NCBI GenBank assembly: GCA_027489535.1
Contig: JAIXZO010000006.1
Span: forward strand, 62,001-126,000
DNA from: Hyphomicrobiales bacterium
Lineage (GTDB): Bacteria > Pseudomonadota > Alphaproteobacteria > Rhizobiales > Beijerinckiaceae
Direction of reading: 5' to 3'
Length of the DNA stretch: 64,000 bases
Part shown: positions 7,590-16,160 of the stretch, one piece after another
Layout of the letters: the number at the start of each line of letters is the position of its first letter
Position numbering within the stretch: the stretch's first letter is position 1
Made by a program: the position numbers and the translations under genes
Notes under the pieces: model-generated
Seen by the model: only the letters and a program-made list of their open reading frames with translations
Databases searched by the model: none
Told to the model about the DNA's origin: nothing

Positions 7590-9382
7590 GTCGCTCTCCC
7601 GAGGCTCGGGTCCTGCGGTTCGGCGCGGGCGCCGGCGACGCGGCGACGGTCGGCTTCGACGCGGGCGGGTTGTTCGGCGGGGGCGGGTTGCGGCTTGAGC
7701 ACGGTCTTCAGCACCTCGTCCTTCGGCCCGAAGGCTTGGAGCCGGCCGGAATTGATGACTGCGAGCAGATCGACGGCCGAAATCGCGCTGGCGCGGTGGG
7801 CGATGACGATCGCGACGCCGCCGCGCTCGCGGATGCCGCGGATCGACTCGGTCAGCGCCGCCTCGCCCTCCGCGTCGAGATTGGAATTCGGCTCGTCGAG
7901 CACGACGAGGAACGGATCGCGGTAGAGGGCGCGGGCCAGACCGACGCGCTGGCGCTGCCCGGCGGACAGGGATGCGCCGGCCTCGCCGAGGGTGGTCTCA
8001 TAGCCTTCGGGCAGATGCAGGATCATCTCGTGCACGCCGGCCGCCCGCGCCGCCGCGATCACGGTGTCGGGCGTCGCGTCGGGATCGAAGCGGGCGATGT
8101 TGTCGGCGACGGTGCCGTCGAAGAGTTCGATGTCCTGCGGCAGGTAGCCGATGTGCCGGCCGAGGTCCGAGGCGGGCCATTGGTCGAGCGCCGCGCCGTC
8201 GAGGCGGATCTGGCCGCGCATGCAGGGCCAGACGCCGGTGATGGCGCGCACGAGGGTGGACTTGCCCGCCGCGCTGGGACCGATGACGCCGAGAGCCTGG
8301 CCCGCCTGCAGTTTGAACGAGACGTCCTGCACGACCGGCATCGGCTTGCCGGGCGGGCCGACATAGACGTTTTCGACCGAGAGCTGATGGCGCGGCGCGG
8401 GCAAGGACATGGGCTCGGGCTGGTCGCCCGCGAAGGCCAGAACCTTGTCGAGACGCCGCGCGCCGTCGCGGGCGGCCACGAAGTTCTTCCAATTGCCGAT
8501 GGCCATTTCGATGGGCGCGAGCGAGCGCGACATGATGACGGACGCCGCGAGGATCGCGCCGCCGGACATCTGCTGCTGGATGACCAGATAGGCGCCGAGC
8601 GCGAGCACGGCGGACTGCAGAGCCAGACGCAACACCTTGGTGATGCCGCCGAGCAGGCCCGAGACGTCCGACAGTTTCTCGCTGTTCTCCAGAAACCGGT
8701 CGTTGGCGCGCGTGAAGCGGTCGGCCAAGGCATCGGTGAGACCCATGGCCCGCAGGACTTCGGCATTGCGGCGACCCGCCTCCACCGCCGCCATGCGCGC
8801 GCCGGAATCGCGGATCGCGTCTTTCGCCGCGGGTTTCGACATGCGGTCGGTGAGCCAAGTGAGCCCGCACAGCAGCACCGCGCCGCCAACGGAGAGCCAG
8901 CCGAGCGCGGGATGGAGCAGGAAGATCACCGCCAGATAAATGGGCATCCACGGCAGATCGAGGATCGCGACCGGCCCGCCGCTCGACAGGAAGGCGCGGA
9001 TCGCGTCGAGATCGCGGACGGGTTGAAGGCCGTCGCCGCGTACGCGCTGGTCCCGCAGGGGCAAGGCCACCACCGCACGGAAGACGCGCTCGCCCAGCGC
9101 TTCGTCGAGGCCCGCGCCGAGACGCACGAGAATGCGCGCGCGAATGACGTCGAGGATGCCCTGCACCGCATACATCCACAATGCGGCGAGCGAGAGCGCG
9201 ATCAGCGTGGGGACCGAGCGGCTGGACAACACGCGGTCATAGACCTGCAGCATGAACAAGGGGCTGGTGAGGGCCAGAACGTTGATCACGCCCGAAAACA
9301 GCCCTACCGTCACGAAGGTGCGGCGGGCCGTGGCAAGCGCGCCCTTGACGGCGGACGAGCGGTTCGTGTCCGTGATGGTCAA
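7586..9382 (-). CDS. Type I secretion ABC transporter, permease/ATPase (PrtD/HlyB-like)
   Basis: Fused inner-membrane exporter and ATPase of 598 aa. The transmembrane domain spans ~20-300 (ALTSPLFMLQVYDRVLSSRSVPTLIAL is typical of PrtD/AprD). The nucleotide-binding domain spans ~330-560, with Walker A GPSAAGKSTL, signature LSAGQRQRVGLARALY, Walker B FLVVLDEPNSNLD and a switch His in VIAHR. There is no N-terminal C39 peptidase or C39-like domain, so the cargo is expected to have a C-terminal secretion signal (RTX protease, lipase or S-layer type). No such cargo gene is present in the window. It is first in a two-gene operon with the HlyD-family adaptor. Confidence 0.92.
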   Translation of the reverse strand: MTITDTNRSSAVKGALATARRTFVTVGLFSGVINVLALTSPLFMLQVYDRVLSSRSVPTLIALSLAALWMYAVQGILDVIRARILVRLGAGLDEALGERVFRAVVALPLRDQRVRGDGLQPVRDLDAIRAFLSSGGPVAILDLPWMPIYLAVIFLLHPALGWLSVGGAVLLCGLTWLTDRMSKPAAKDAIRDSGARMAAVEAGRRNAEVLRAMGLTDALADRFTRANDRFLENSEKLSDVSGLLGGITKVLRLALQSAVLALGAYLVIQQQMSGGAILAASVIMSRSLAPIEMAIGNWKNFVAARDGARRLDKVLAFAGDQPEPMSLPAPRHQLSVENVYVGPPGKPMPVVQDVSFKLQAGQALGVIGPSAAGKSTLVRAITGVWPCMRGQIRLDGAALDQWPASDLGRHIGYLPQDIELFDGTVADNIARFDPDATPDTVIAAARAAGVHEMILHLPEGYETTLGEAGASLSAGQRQRVGLARALYRDPFLVVLDEPNSNLDAEGEAALTESIRGIRERGGVAIVIAHRASAISAVDLLAVINSGRLQAFGPKDEVLKTVLKPQPAPAEQPARVEADRRRVAGARAEPQDPSLGRAT

Positions 9383-9629
9383 ACGGGAAACTCCGGGTCA
9401 GTATCGGTGACGTTCTGACGCAACGTCACTTTACGTTCGCGGGGCTCTATCATGCAACATCGTGCCCTCAATGAGGCGCGGACCGCCTAATTCGGGCACA
9501 TTTGCTTCAGCTTGACCATAAACGACGAGGCAGAATTTACTTTTCGACTTTTTGAAATACCTCTTTTTTGGCCTTGTCGAACGCGTCGTCTGCCGTCTTC
9601 AATCCCTCTTTCGCAGCCTCGGAGGTTTC

Positions 9630-10655
9630 ATGCGGACGTTCTTCGGACACCCGATCTTTCGATGCGCCGCGGCCTTGGCGATGGCCGCCGTGTTCATGCA
9701 AGGGAGCGCGCGGGCGCAGACGGTGACGCTGCTGAACGTGTCCTACGACCCGACGCGCGAGTTCTACCGCAAGTTCAACGACGCCTTTGCGGCGGACTGG
9801 AAGCGGCGCACGGGCGAGACAGTGACGGTGCGCCAGTCGCACGGCGGGTCCGGCTCGCAGGCGCGCGCGGTGATCGACGGGCTGAATGCCGACGTGGTGA
9901 CGCTGGCCCTCTCGTCGGACGTCGACGCGATCGCGGAGCGCACGGGTAAGCTGCCGGCCGATTGGCAGCGCCGTCTGCCGCATAATTCCGCGCCCTATAC
10001 GTCGACGATCGTCTTCCTCGTGCGCAAGGGCAACCCGAAGGGCATCCGCGATTGGGGCGACCTGATCCGGCCCGACGTGAAGGTGGTGATGCCCAATCCG
10101 AAGACGTCGGGCGGCGCGCGGTGGAACTACATGGCGGCATGGGGTTGGGCGGCGGCGAAATTCGGCGGCGACGAGGCCAAGATCACCGACTATGTCGGCA
10201 CGCTTTACCGCAATGTGCCGGTGCTCGACACGGGCGCGCGCGGCTCCACGATCACCTTCGCGCAACGCGACATCGGCGACGTGCTGGTGTCGTGGGAGAA
10301 CGAGGCGTTCCTCGCGAGCGAGGAGTTCGGCAAGGACAAGTTCGAGATCGTCATGCCCTCGCTTTCCATTCTCGCGGAGCCGACGGTGGCGCTGGTGGAC
10401 GGGAATGTGGAGCAGAAGAAGAGCCGCAAACAGGCCGAGGCCTATCTCGATTATCTCTATTCGGAAGCGGGGCAGAAGCTCGCCGCGAAGCACTATTTCC
10501 GCCCTGCCCGCCCCGAATTCGCGGATGCGGCCGACATGGGGCGGTTTCGTGATTTGCCGCTGTTGAGCATCGACCGCGATTTCGGCGGCTGGGCGAAGGT
10601 GCAGCGCACGCATTTCGCGGACGGGGGCGTGTTCGACAAGATTTACAAGCGGTAG
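9630..10655 (+). CDS. Sulfate/thiosulfate ABC transporter substrate-binding protein
   Basis: Periplasmic binding protein of 341 aa. The ATG at 9630 is chosen because GGAGG ends 4 nt upstream and a signal peptide follows ([19 protein letters not shown]). Family motifs: [17 protein letters not shown] near the mature N-terminus, and [23 protein letters not shown]. Length (~340 aa) fits Sbp/CysP. In Sbp-type proteins sulfate is bound by main-chain amides and Ser side chains. The usual cysTWA partner genes are absent on both sides, so it is an orphan here and must work with a permease encoded elsewhere. Confidence 0.9.
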   Translation: MRTFFGHPIFRCAAALAMAAVFMQGSARAQTVTLLNVSYDPTREFYRKFNDAFAADWKRRTGETVTVRQSHGGSGSQARAVIDGLNADVVTLALSSDVDAIAERTGKLPADWQRRLPHNSAPYTSTIVFLVRKGNPKGIRDWGDLIRPDVKVVMPNPKTSGGARWNYMAAWGWAAAKFGGDEAKITDYVGTLYRNVPVLDTGARGSTITFAQRDIGDVLVSWENEAFLASEEFGKDKFEIVMPSLSILAEPTVALVDGNVEQKKSRKQAEAYLDYLYSEAGQKLAAKHYFRPARPEFADAADMGRFRDLPLLSIDRDFGGWAKVQRTHFADGGVFDKIYKR

Positions 10656-10725
10656 GCGGGGGTTGGGGGGCTCCCGGGCGTGGTTCGAGACGGCGCTGCG
10701 CGTTTTCCGGAGGGTTGACCTCAGG

Positions 10726-10819
10726 TGTCATCTCGGGCGGCGGGAGCCGACCCGGGACCACGGCTTACGGGCGTCGTGGAACAAGTCTGGGTCCCGGGTC
10801 GCTTCGCGCCCGGGATGAC
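10726..10819. repeat. Dispersed intergenic repeat, family A, copy 2
   Basis: Same architecture as 4948-5044: begins TGTCATCTCGGG, has internal GACCCGGGACCACGGCTTAC, then GTCGTGGAACAAG, and ends GGTCCCGGGTCGC...CCCGGGATGAC. A few substitutions separate the copies. Confidence 0.8.
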
Positions 10820-10839
10820 CCCTAAGTGCGGAGGGAGAT

Positions 10840-10941
10840 CATCCTCATGGTGAGGAGCGCGGCAAAGCCGTGCGTCTCGAACCATCCGGGCCGGAAAACG
10901 GCGTGGTTCGAGACGGCGCTGCGCGCCTCCTCACCATGAGG
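10840..10941. repeat. Dispersed palindromic repeat, family B
   Basis: Two inverted half-units of about 40 bp. The left arm starts CCTCATGGTGAGGAGCGCGG and continues to TCTCGAACCAT. The right arm begins GTGGTTCGAGACGG and ends CTCCTCACCATGAGG. They are separated by ~17 bp. Similar pairs occur at 19169-19270 and 23413-23519. The whole element can fold into a long stem. Confidence 0.85.
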
Positions 10942-11004
10942 GCTTGTCTGTTCCGGCGCTGCGCGCCCCCGCTATGAGGTTCTCCGGGTGGCGGGAGGCG
11001 GCCC

Positions 11005-12156
11005 CTATGCCTTCATGCGCGCCGTAAGCAGGGCCGAAACGAGCAGCCCTGCGGCGGCCAAGGCGGAGGGGAGCAGGAAGCTGCCGGTCCAGTCGCGGCC
11101 GTAGCCGGCGACCACGGGGCCGATCATTTGGCCGAAGCCGAAGGCGGCCGTCATCGTGGCGACGGCGCGGCGGGGGGCGGAGGGGACGAGCGCGCGGGCG
11201 GCGCCGAAGCCCAAGGCGGTCATGCCCATGAAGGTGCCGCCGAGCAGGGCGGCCGCGAGGAAAAGGCCGAAGGCGGAGGCGTCGAGCACGCTCGCCATGA
11301 CGCCTGCGGCCTGCACCAACGCCGCGACGGCATAGGCGCGCAGGAGCCCGAAGCGCCTACCCGCCCAAGACCACAGCGCGACCGAGGGCGCGGCGGCGAT
11401 GCCGAAGACGAGCCAGACCGGCGTTTCGAGCGCGCGCAATGCAGGTTCGCCGCGCACGATGGCGACGATGAAGGTGGCGGTGATGACGTAGCCGAAACCG
11501 AGCAGCGCATAGGCCACGACCAGCGAAAAGGGCACACCGGAGACGGCATCCCCCTCCCCCGTCGCGGCGGCGACCGGCGGCGGGGCGGGCGGGATGAGGA
11601 GCGCGGCGGCGAGCGATGCCGCAGCGGCGACCGCGCCGGCCGCAAGCCACAGCGCGGGCCATGACGCGCCGCTCGAGCCGAAGATCGGGATCAGGCCTGC
11701 GGAGAGGACGATGCCCGTGCCGACGCCGGCGAAATGGAGCGAGGCCAGACCTTCGCGCCCCGTGCCCTTCAACCGCTCCAGCACGAGGAACGAGGCGTAG
11801 ACGAGGCCGTAGGCGCTCGCCGCGCCTCCTACGAAGCGGACGGCGAGGAACAGGGCGAAGGAGTCGGTGAGGCCCATGGCCGCCGTGGTCGCGCTGCTGA
11901 CGGCGAGGACGAGGAACAGCATCGCGCGCGGCCCCCATGTGAGCCGGGCCGACCCCGCCGTGAGCGCGCCGGCCAGATAACCGGTGAAATTGGCGGCGGC
12001 GATGACGCCGGCCTGCGACGTGCTGAGCCCGAGGCCTTCGGCCATGGCGGGGAGGATCGGCGTGTAGACGAAGCGGCCGATGCCCATGGCGGCGGCCAAA
12101 GCGAGGCAGCCGCCGAGCGCGACGAGCAGGGGACGGACGGGCGCGGCGGGCGTCAC
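11005..12156 (-). CDS. MFS transporter, YbfB/YjiJ family
   Basis: Inner-membrane carrier of 383 aa with about twelve hydrophobic segments. The opening AAAMGIGRFVYTPILPAMAEGLGLSTSQAGVIAAANFTGYLAGAL is characteristic of the YbfB/YjiJ group. The central loop is Pro/Ala-rich (~residues 188-205). Substrate unknown for the family; efflux is usually presumed. It starts 6 nt after the end of the peptide-transporter ATPase gene on the same strand, so it is probably the last gene of that operon. That would link it to export of a peptide or amino-acid product, but this is inference. Confidence 0.85.
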   Translation of the reverse strand: MTPAAPVRPLLVALGGCLALAAAMGIGRFVYTPILPAMAEGLGLSTSQAGVIAAANFTGYLAGALTAGSARLTWGPRAMLFLVLAVSSATTAAMGLTDSFALFLAVRFVGGAASAYGLVYASFLVLERLKGTGREGLASLHFAGVGTGIVLSAGLIPIFGSSGASWPALWLAAGAVAAAASLAAALLIPPAPPPVAAATGEGDAVSGVPFSLVVAYALLGFGYVITATFIVAIVRGEPALRALETPVWLVFGIAAAPSVALWSWAGRRFGLLRAYAVAALVQAAGVMASVLDASAFGLFLAAALLGGTFMGMTALGFGAARALVPSAPRRAVATMTAAFGFGQMIGPVVAGYGRDWTGSFLLPSALAAAGLLVSALLTARMKA

Positions 12157-12162
12157 CCGGGC

Positions 12163-13176
12163 TCAACCCGTCGCGGCGAGGGACGCGGTCGTCTCGTTGA
12201 GGCGGCACGCGGAAACGTGATCATCGCCCACCGACAACAGCGGCGGACGGCCCTCGCGGCAGACGGGCATGGCGTGCGGGCAGCGCGGGTGGAAATGGCA
12301 GCCGGGCGGCGGCGCGAGCGGCGACGGGATTTCGCCCTTGATGCTCGCGAAGCGCTTCTTGCGCACCTCGATGCGCGGGGCTTCGGCGAGCAGTGCCTGC
12401 GTGTAGGGATGGTTGGGCGCGGCGTAGAGTTCGTCCGTCGGGGCGAGTTCGACGACGCGGCCGAGATACATGACCGCGACCCGATCGGCGATGTGGCGGA
12501 TGACGCCGAGATCGTGGGAGACGAAGAGATAAGTGAGGTTCATCTCCTTGCTGAGCTTCATGAACAGGTTGAGCACCTGCGCCTGAATGGACACGTCGAG
12601 CGCGGCGACCGCCTCGTCGCAGACCAGCACTTTCGGCTTCACGGCGAGCGCCCGGGCGATGCCGATGCGGGCGCGCTGGCCGCCGGAAAACTGATGCGGA
12701 TAGCGGCCCATCACCGCCGGATCGAGCCCGACGCGGATCAGCGTTTCGGCGACGTAGTCACGCTTGTGCGCGGCGTCGATCAGCCCGTGCACGAGCGGGG
12801 CCTCGCCGACGATGTCCTCGACGCGCAGGCGCGGATTGAGCGAGGCCATCGGATCTTGAAAGATCATCTGCACCGCGAGATCGGCCTCGCGGCGGCGCGC
12901 GCCTTCGAGCTTGGACACGTCCTCGCCGCGATAGCGGATCGTGCCGGCGCTCGGGTTCATGATGCCCGCGACCATGCGGCCGAGCGTGGACTTGCCGCAG
13001 CCGGATTCGCCGACGAGGCCGAGCACCTCGCCTTCGACGATGTCGAGCGTAACGTCGTCCACCGCGCGCACGACCTGCTCGCGGTTGTCGGCGCCGAGCA
13101 GGTTGGCGACCTTGCCCGCGAGATCGACGCTTTTGACGAACCGCTTGGACACGCCCTCGATGGAGATGATGGGCAT
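12163..13176 (-). CDS. Dipeptide/oligopeptide ABC transporter ATP-binding protein (DppF/OppF-like)
   Basis: ATPase of 337 aa energising peptide import. Walker A GESGCGKSTLGRM, Q-loop IFQDPMASLNPR, signature FSGGQRARIGIARAL, Walker B VLVCDEAVAALDVS, switch FVSHDLGVI. The C-terminal oligo_HPY domain has PHPYTQALL and the CHFHPRCP...C Cys pattern (CX6CX6C; a candidate Fe-S or metal site, as known for DppD/DppF-type subunits). Position 13176 is both the last base of the upstream stop and the A of this ATG (TGATG overlap). Longer in-frame starts upstream are rejected because they run into the upstream gene. Confidence 0.93.
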   Translation of the reverse strand: MPIISIEGVSKRFVKSVDLAGKVANLLGADNREQVVRAVDDVTLDIVEGEVLGLVGESGCGKSTLGRMVAGIMNPSAGTIRYRGEDVSKLEGARRREADLAVQMIFQDPMASLNPRLRVEDIVGEAPLVHGLIDAAHKRDYVAETLIRVGLDPAVMGRYPHQFSGGQRARIGIARALAVKPKVLVCDEAVAALDVSIQAQVLNLFMKLSKEMNLTYLFVSHDLGVIRHIADRVAVMYLGRVVELAPTDELYAAPNHPYTQALLAEAPRIEVRKKRFASIKGEIPSPLAPPPGCHFHPRCPHAMPVCREGRPPLLSVGDDHVSACRLNETTASLAATG

Positions 13177-14162
13177 CAGGCGGCCTCCCCGGCGGCGGAA
13201 TCGAGCGGATGGAGGCATCGGAAGGCGCGGCCGCCCGGGATTTCGCTGCGCTCGGGGGCGGCGACGCGGCAATCGGCGGCGGCGCGGGGGCAGCGCGGGG
13301 CGAAGGCGCAGCCGGGCGGCAGCTTCGCCATGGAGGGCGTCATGCCCGGGATCTGCACCAGCGGTTCGCCGCGACGGTTGCGGCTGGGCGCGGAGCCGAG
13401 CAGACCCGCGGTGTAGGGGTGGCGGGGCGCATCGAGCACGAGATTGACCGGGCCCTCCTCGACGAGGCGGCCCGCATACATCACGGCCAGACGGTCCGCC
13501 AAGCCCGCCACGACCGCGAGGTCATGCGTGATCCAGACCAGCGCCGTGCCGGTTTCGGCGCAGAGCTGCTGCACCTCGGCGATGATCTGCGATTGGATGG
13601 TGACGTCGAGCGCGGTGGTCGGCTCGTCTGCCACCAGCAGCGCCGGGCCGTGCAGCAGCGCGATGGCGATGGCGACGCGCTGGCGCATGCCGCCGGAAAG
13701 CTGGTGCGGATAGGTGAGCAGCCGCTCGTCCGGCGAGGGAATGCCGACGCGGGCCAAGGCTTGGGAAGCGCGCGCGCGGGCGGCCTTTTCCGAGACGTTG
13801 TCGTGTGCGGTGATCGCCTCGATCATCTGCGTGTCGATGCGCAGAACGGGGTTGAGCGTCGTCATCGGGTCTTGGAAGATCATGGCGAGGCGCTTGCCGC
13901 GCATGCGCCGCAGATCCTTCTCCGAGCGGCCGACGAGCTCCTCGCCCTCGAGCAGGACGGAGCCGCGTGCGATGCGGCCGGGCGCGTCGATGAGGCCGAG
14001 GACGGCAAGGCCCGTGACCGACTTTCCCGACCCGGACTCGCCCACGATGCCGAGCACCTCGCCGCGGTCCACCGTGAGCGACACGCCGTCGACCGCCTTG
14101 ACCGTGCCTTCGCGCGTGGCGAATTCGACGGCGAGATCGCGGATTTCGAGCACCGGGCTCAT
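13176..14162 (-). CDS. Dipeptide/oligopeptide ABC transporter ATP-binding protein (DppD/OppD-like)
   Basis: ATPase partner of 328 aa. Walker [19 protein letters not shown]-loop [12 protein letters not shown], signature [15 protein letters not shown], Walker [17 protein letters not shown], switch ITHDLAVV. The C-terminal oligo_HPY region has [13 protein letters not shown] and [14 protein letters not shown]. The ATG at 14162 overlaps the stop of the permease gene (ATGA, 14159-14162). Together with 12163-13176 it forms the heterodimeric motor expected of this transporter class. Confidence 0.93.
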   Translation of the reverse strand: MSPVLEIRDLAVEFATREGTVKAVDGVSLTVDRGEVLGIVGESGSGKSVTGLAVLGLIDAPGRIARGSVLLEGEELVGRSEKDLRRMRGKRLAMIFQDPMTTLNPVLRIDTQMIEAITAHDNVSEKAARARASQALARVGIPSPDERLLTYPHQLSGGMRQRVAIAIALLHGPALLVADEPTTALDVTIQSQIIAEVQQLCAETGTALVWITHDLAVVAGLADRLAVMYAGRLVEEGPVNLVLDAPRHPYTAGLLGSAPSRNRRGEPLVQIPGMTPSMAKLPPGCAFAPRCPRAAADCRVAAPERSEIPGGRAFRCLHPLDSAAGEAA

Positions 14163-15082
14163 TTGGAAAGCCTCGGATTGAGAACGTCGCGCAGGCGGTC
14201 GCCGACGATGTTGATGGCGACGATGGCGATGACCAGTGCGATGCCGGGATAGGTGGAAATCCAGTATTTGCCCGACATCAGATAATCGTAGCCGTTCTTG
14301 ATCAGCATGCCGAGCGAGGGCTCGGTGACGGGCACGCCGACGCCGAGGAAGGACAGCGTCGCCTCGAGCGCGATGGCGTGCGCGACCTGCACCGTCGCCA
14401 CCACGATCAGCGGCGGCAGACAGTTGGGCAACAGATGGCGGAAGACGATGCGGCTTTTGGGCAGCGCGAGGCAGCGTGCCGCCTCGATATAGTCGCGGCC
14501 GCGTTCCACCAGCGCCGAGCCGCGCACGGTGCGGGCGTAATAGGCCCATTGCACCACGACCAGCGCGATGATGACCTTGTCGATCCCGCGGCCGAACACA
14601 GCCAGCAGCACCAGCGCGATGAGGATGGCGGGGAACGACAATTGAAGATCGACCGCGCGCATCACGAGGTTTTCGACGCGACCGCCCTTGTAGGCGGCCA
14701 GCACGCCGACCGCCGCCCCGATGGAGCAGGCGGCGACGGTGGAGACGACGCCGACGAAGAGCGAGATGCGCAGGCCGTAGAGAATGGCCGAGAGCATGTC
14801 GCGGCCCTGCTCGTCGGTGCCGAGATGGAAGGTGCGGCCGTCGAGACCCTTGGCGCCGGGCGCGAGACGGCCGTCCATGATGTCGAGCTGGGCGAGATCA
14901 TAGGGGTTTTGCGGCGCGATCCACGGCGCAAAGATCGCCGCGCCGAGCAGCAGAATAAGCAGAGCGAGGCCGAAGGCGGCGCCGGTGCTCTCGAAGAACT
15001 CGGAGAAGCGGCGGCGCAGCAGGCTCTCGCCCTTGTCGACGGCGGCGGGGGTGCGGATGGCGGGTTCCGGAAGCGCGGTCAT
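14159..15082 (-). CDS. Dipeptide/oligopeptide ABC transporter permease (DppC/OppC-like)
   Basis: Inner-membrane permease of 307 aa. OppC_N segment (~25-75) with the first membrane helix (AFGLALLILLLGAAIFAPWIAP), then FHLGTDEQGRDMLSAILYGLRISL and BPD_transp_1 helices. The EAA loop (EAARCLALPKSRIVFRHLLPNCLPPLIV) docks on the ATPases. The ending [14 protein letters not shown] is typical of DppC. Starts at the ATG at 15082, overlapping the upstream permease stop by 4 nt. Confidence 0.93.
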   Translation of the reverse strand: MTALPEPAIRTPAAVDKGESLLRRRFSEFFESTGAAFGLALLILLLGAAIFAPWIAPQNPYDLAQLDIMDGRLAPGAKGLDGRTFHLGTDEQGRDMLSAILYGLRISLFVGVVSTVAACSIGAAVGVLAAYKGGRVENLVMRAVDLQLSFPAILIALVLLAVFGRGIDKVIIALVVVQWAYYARTVRGSALVERGRDYIEAARCLALPKSRIVFRHLLPNCLPPLIVVATVQVAHAIALEATLSFLGVGVPVTEPSLGMLIKNGYDYLMSGKYWISTYPGIALVIAIVAINIVGDRLRDVLNPRLSK

Positions 15083-16056
15083 GCCTCGACCTCCGTAAGG
15101 CGGACGCGCGGATCGAGCGCCGCATAGATGAGATCGACGACGAGATTGATGACCACGAACACCACCACGACCATCATGAGATAGGCCACGATCACCGGCC
15201 GATCGAGCCGCCCGATGGAGTCGATCAGCAGCTTGCCCATGCCGGGATAGGCGAACACGGTCTCGGTGACCACCGCGAAGGCGATCATGGAGCCGAGTTC
15301 GAGGCCGAGCACGGTGACGACGGGGATCATGATGTTTTTGAGCACGTGGACGAGCACGATGCGCGTCGGCGAGATGCCCTTGGCACGGGCGAAGCGGACG
15401 TAATCCTGCAGCATCGCCTCGCGCGTGCCGGCGCGGGCCAGTCGCACGACGAGCGACGCCTTGTAGAGCGCCAGCGTGAGGGCCGGCAGCATCAGATGGC
15501 GAAGCCCCTCCCATGTGAGGAAGGTGACGGGGAGCCCGAGCACGGTCGTCGTGGGCCCGCGGCCGCCGGACGGCAGCCAGCGGAGTTCGACGGCGAAAAG
15601 CAGGATCAACATCAGGCCGATCCAGAAATTCGGCAGCGAGAAGCCGAGGATCGAGCCGGTCATGATCGAGCGGCCGGAGATCGACTCGGGACGCAGGCCG
15701 GCCCAGACGCCGAGCGGGATGCCGATGAAGATCGACAGCAGCAGCGCGACTAAGGCCAGCTCCAGCGTCGCGGGCATGCGCTGCGCGATCAGCTTGAGCG
15801 CCGGCTCGTTGAAGACGAAGGAGCGGCCGAGATCGCCGTGCAGCGCGTTCCAGACGAACAGGCCGAACTGCTCGTGCAGCGGCCTGTCGAGGCCGAGACG
15901 CGCGGCGATTTCCGCCATTTCCTTCGCGTCCGCATTGGGATTGGCAAGGATGTCGACCGGATTTCCGACGGCGTAGATGGACAGGAACACGATGGTCGCC
16001 ATGACGGCGACCGTCAGCAGAGCCTGTCCTACCCGGCGGATGAAGTAAGCGAGCAT
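15079..16056 (-). CDS. Dipeptide/oligopeptide ABC transporter permease (DppB/OppB-like)
   Basis: Inner-membrane permease of 325 aa with about six helices. Opening MLAYFIRRVGQALLTVAVMATIVFL is typical of DppB. Then LGLDRPLHEQFGLFVWNALHGDLGRSF, the EAA loop YVRFARAKGISPTRIVLVHVLKNIMIPVVT, and VTETVFAYPGMGKLLIDSI. It begins 104 nt after the binding-protein stop and overlaps the downstream permease start. Confidence 0.94.
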   Translation of the reverse strand: MLAYFIRRVGQALLTVAVMATIVFLSIYAVGNPVDILANPNADAKEMAEIAARLGLDRPLHEQFGLFVWNALHGDLGRSFVFNEPALKLIAQRMPATLELALVALLLSIFIGIPLGVWAGLRPESISGRSIMTGSILGFSLPNFWIGLMLILLFAVELRWLPSGGRGPTTTVLGLPVTFLTWEGLRHLMLPALTLALYKASLVVRLARAGTREAMLQDYVRFARAKGISPTRIVLVHVLKNIMIPVVTVLGLELGSMIAFAVVTETVFAYPGMGKLLIDSIGRLDRPVIVAYLMMVVVVFVVINLVVDLIYAALDPRVRLTEVEA

Positions 16057-16160
16057 TCCCGTCTCCGGTTCACGGGGAAACGCCGGACCCGGAGCTTGCG
16101 CCCCGGGCCGCGGCCGATGAAGCGCCCGGCGAAGCCGGACGCGCCGGATTCACGCCGGAC

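Larger units (their letters stand above)
10656..11004. other. Convergent intergenic region (349 bp) filled with dispersed repeats
   Basis: No gene seen. It separates the converging sulfate-binding protein and MFS genes. It holds a partial family B unit at about 10680-10700, a family A unit (10726-10819), and a complete inverted family B element (10840-10941). The hairpins could act as a two-way transcription barrier. Confidence 0.65.
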
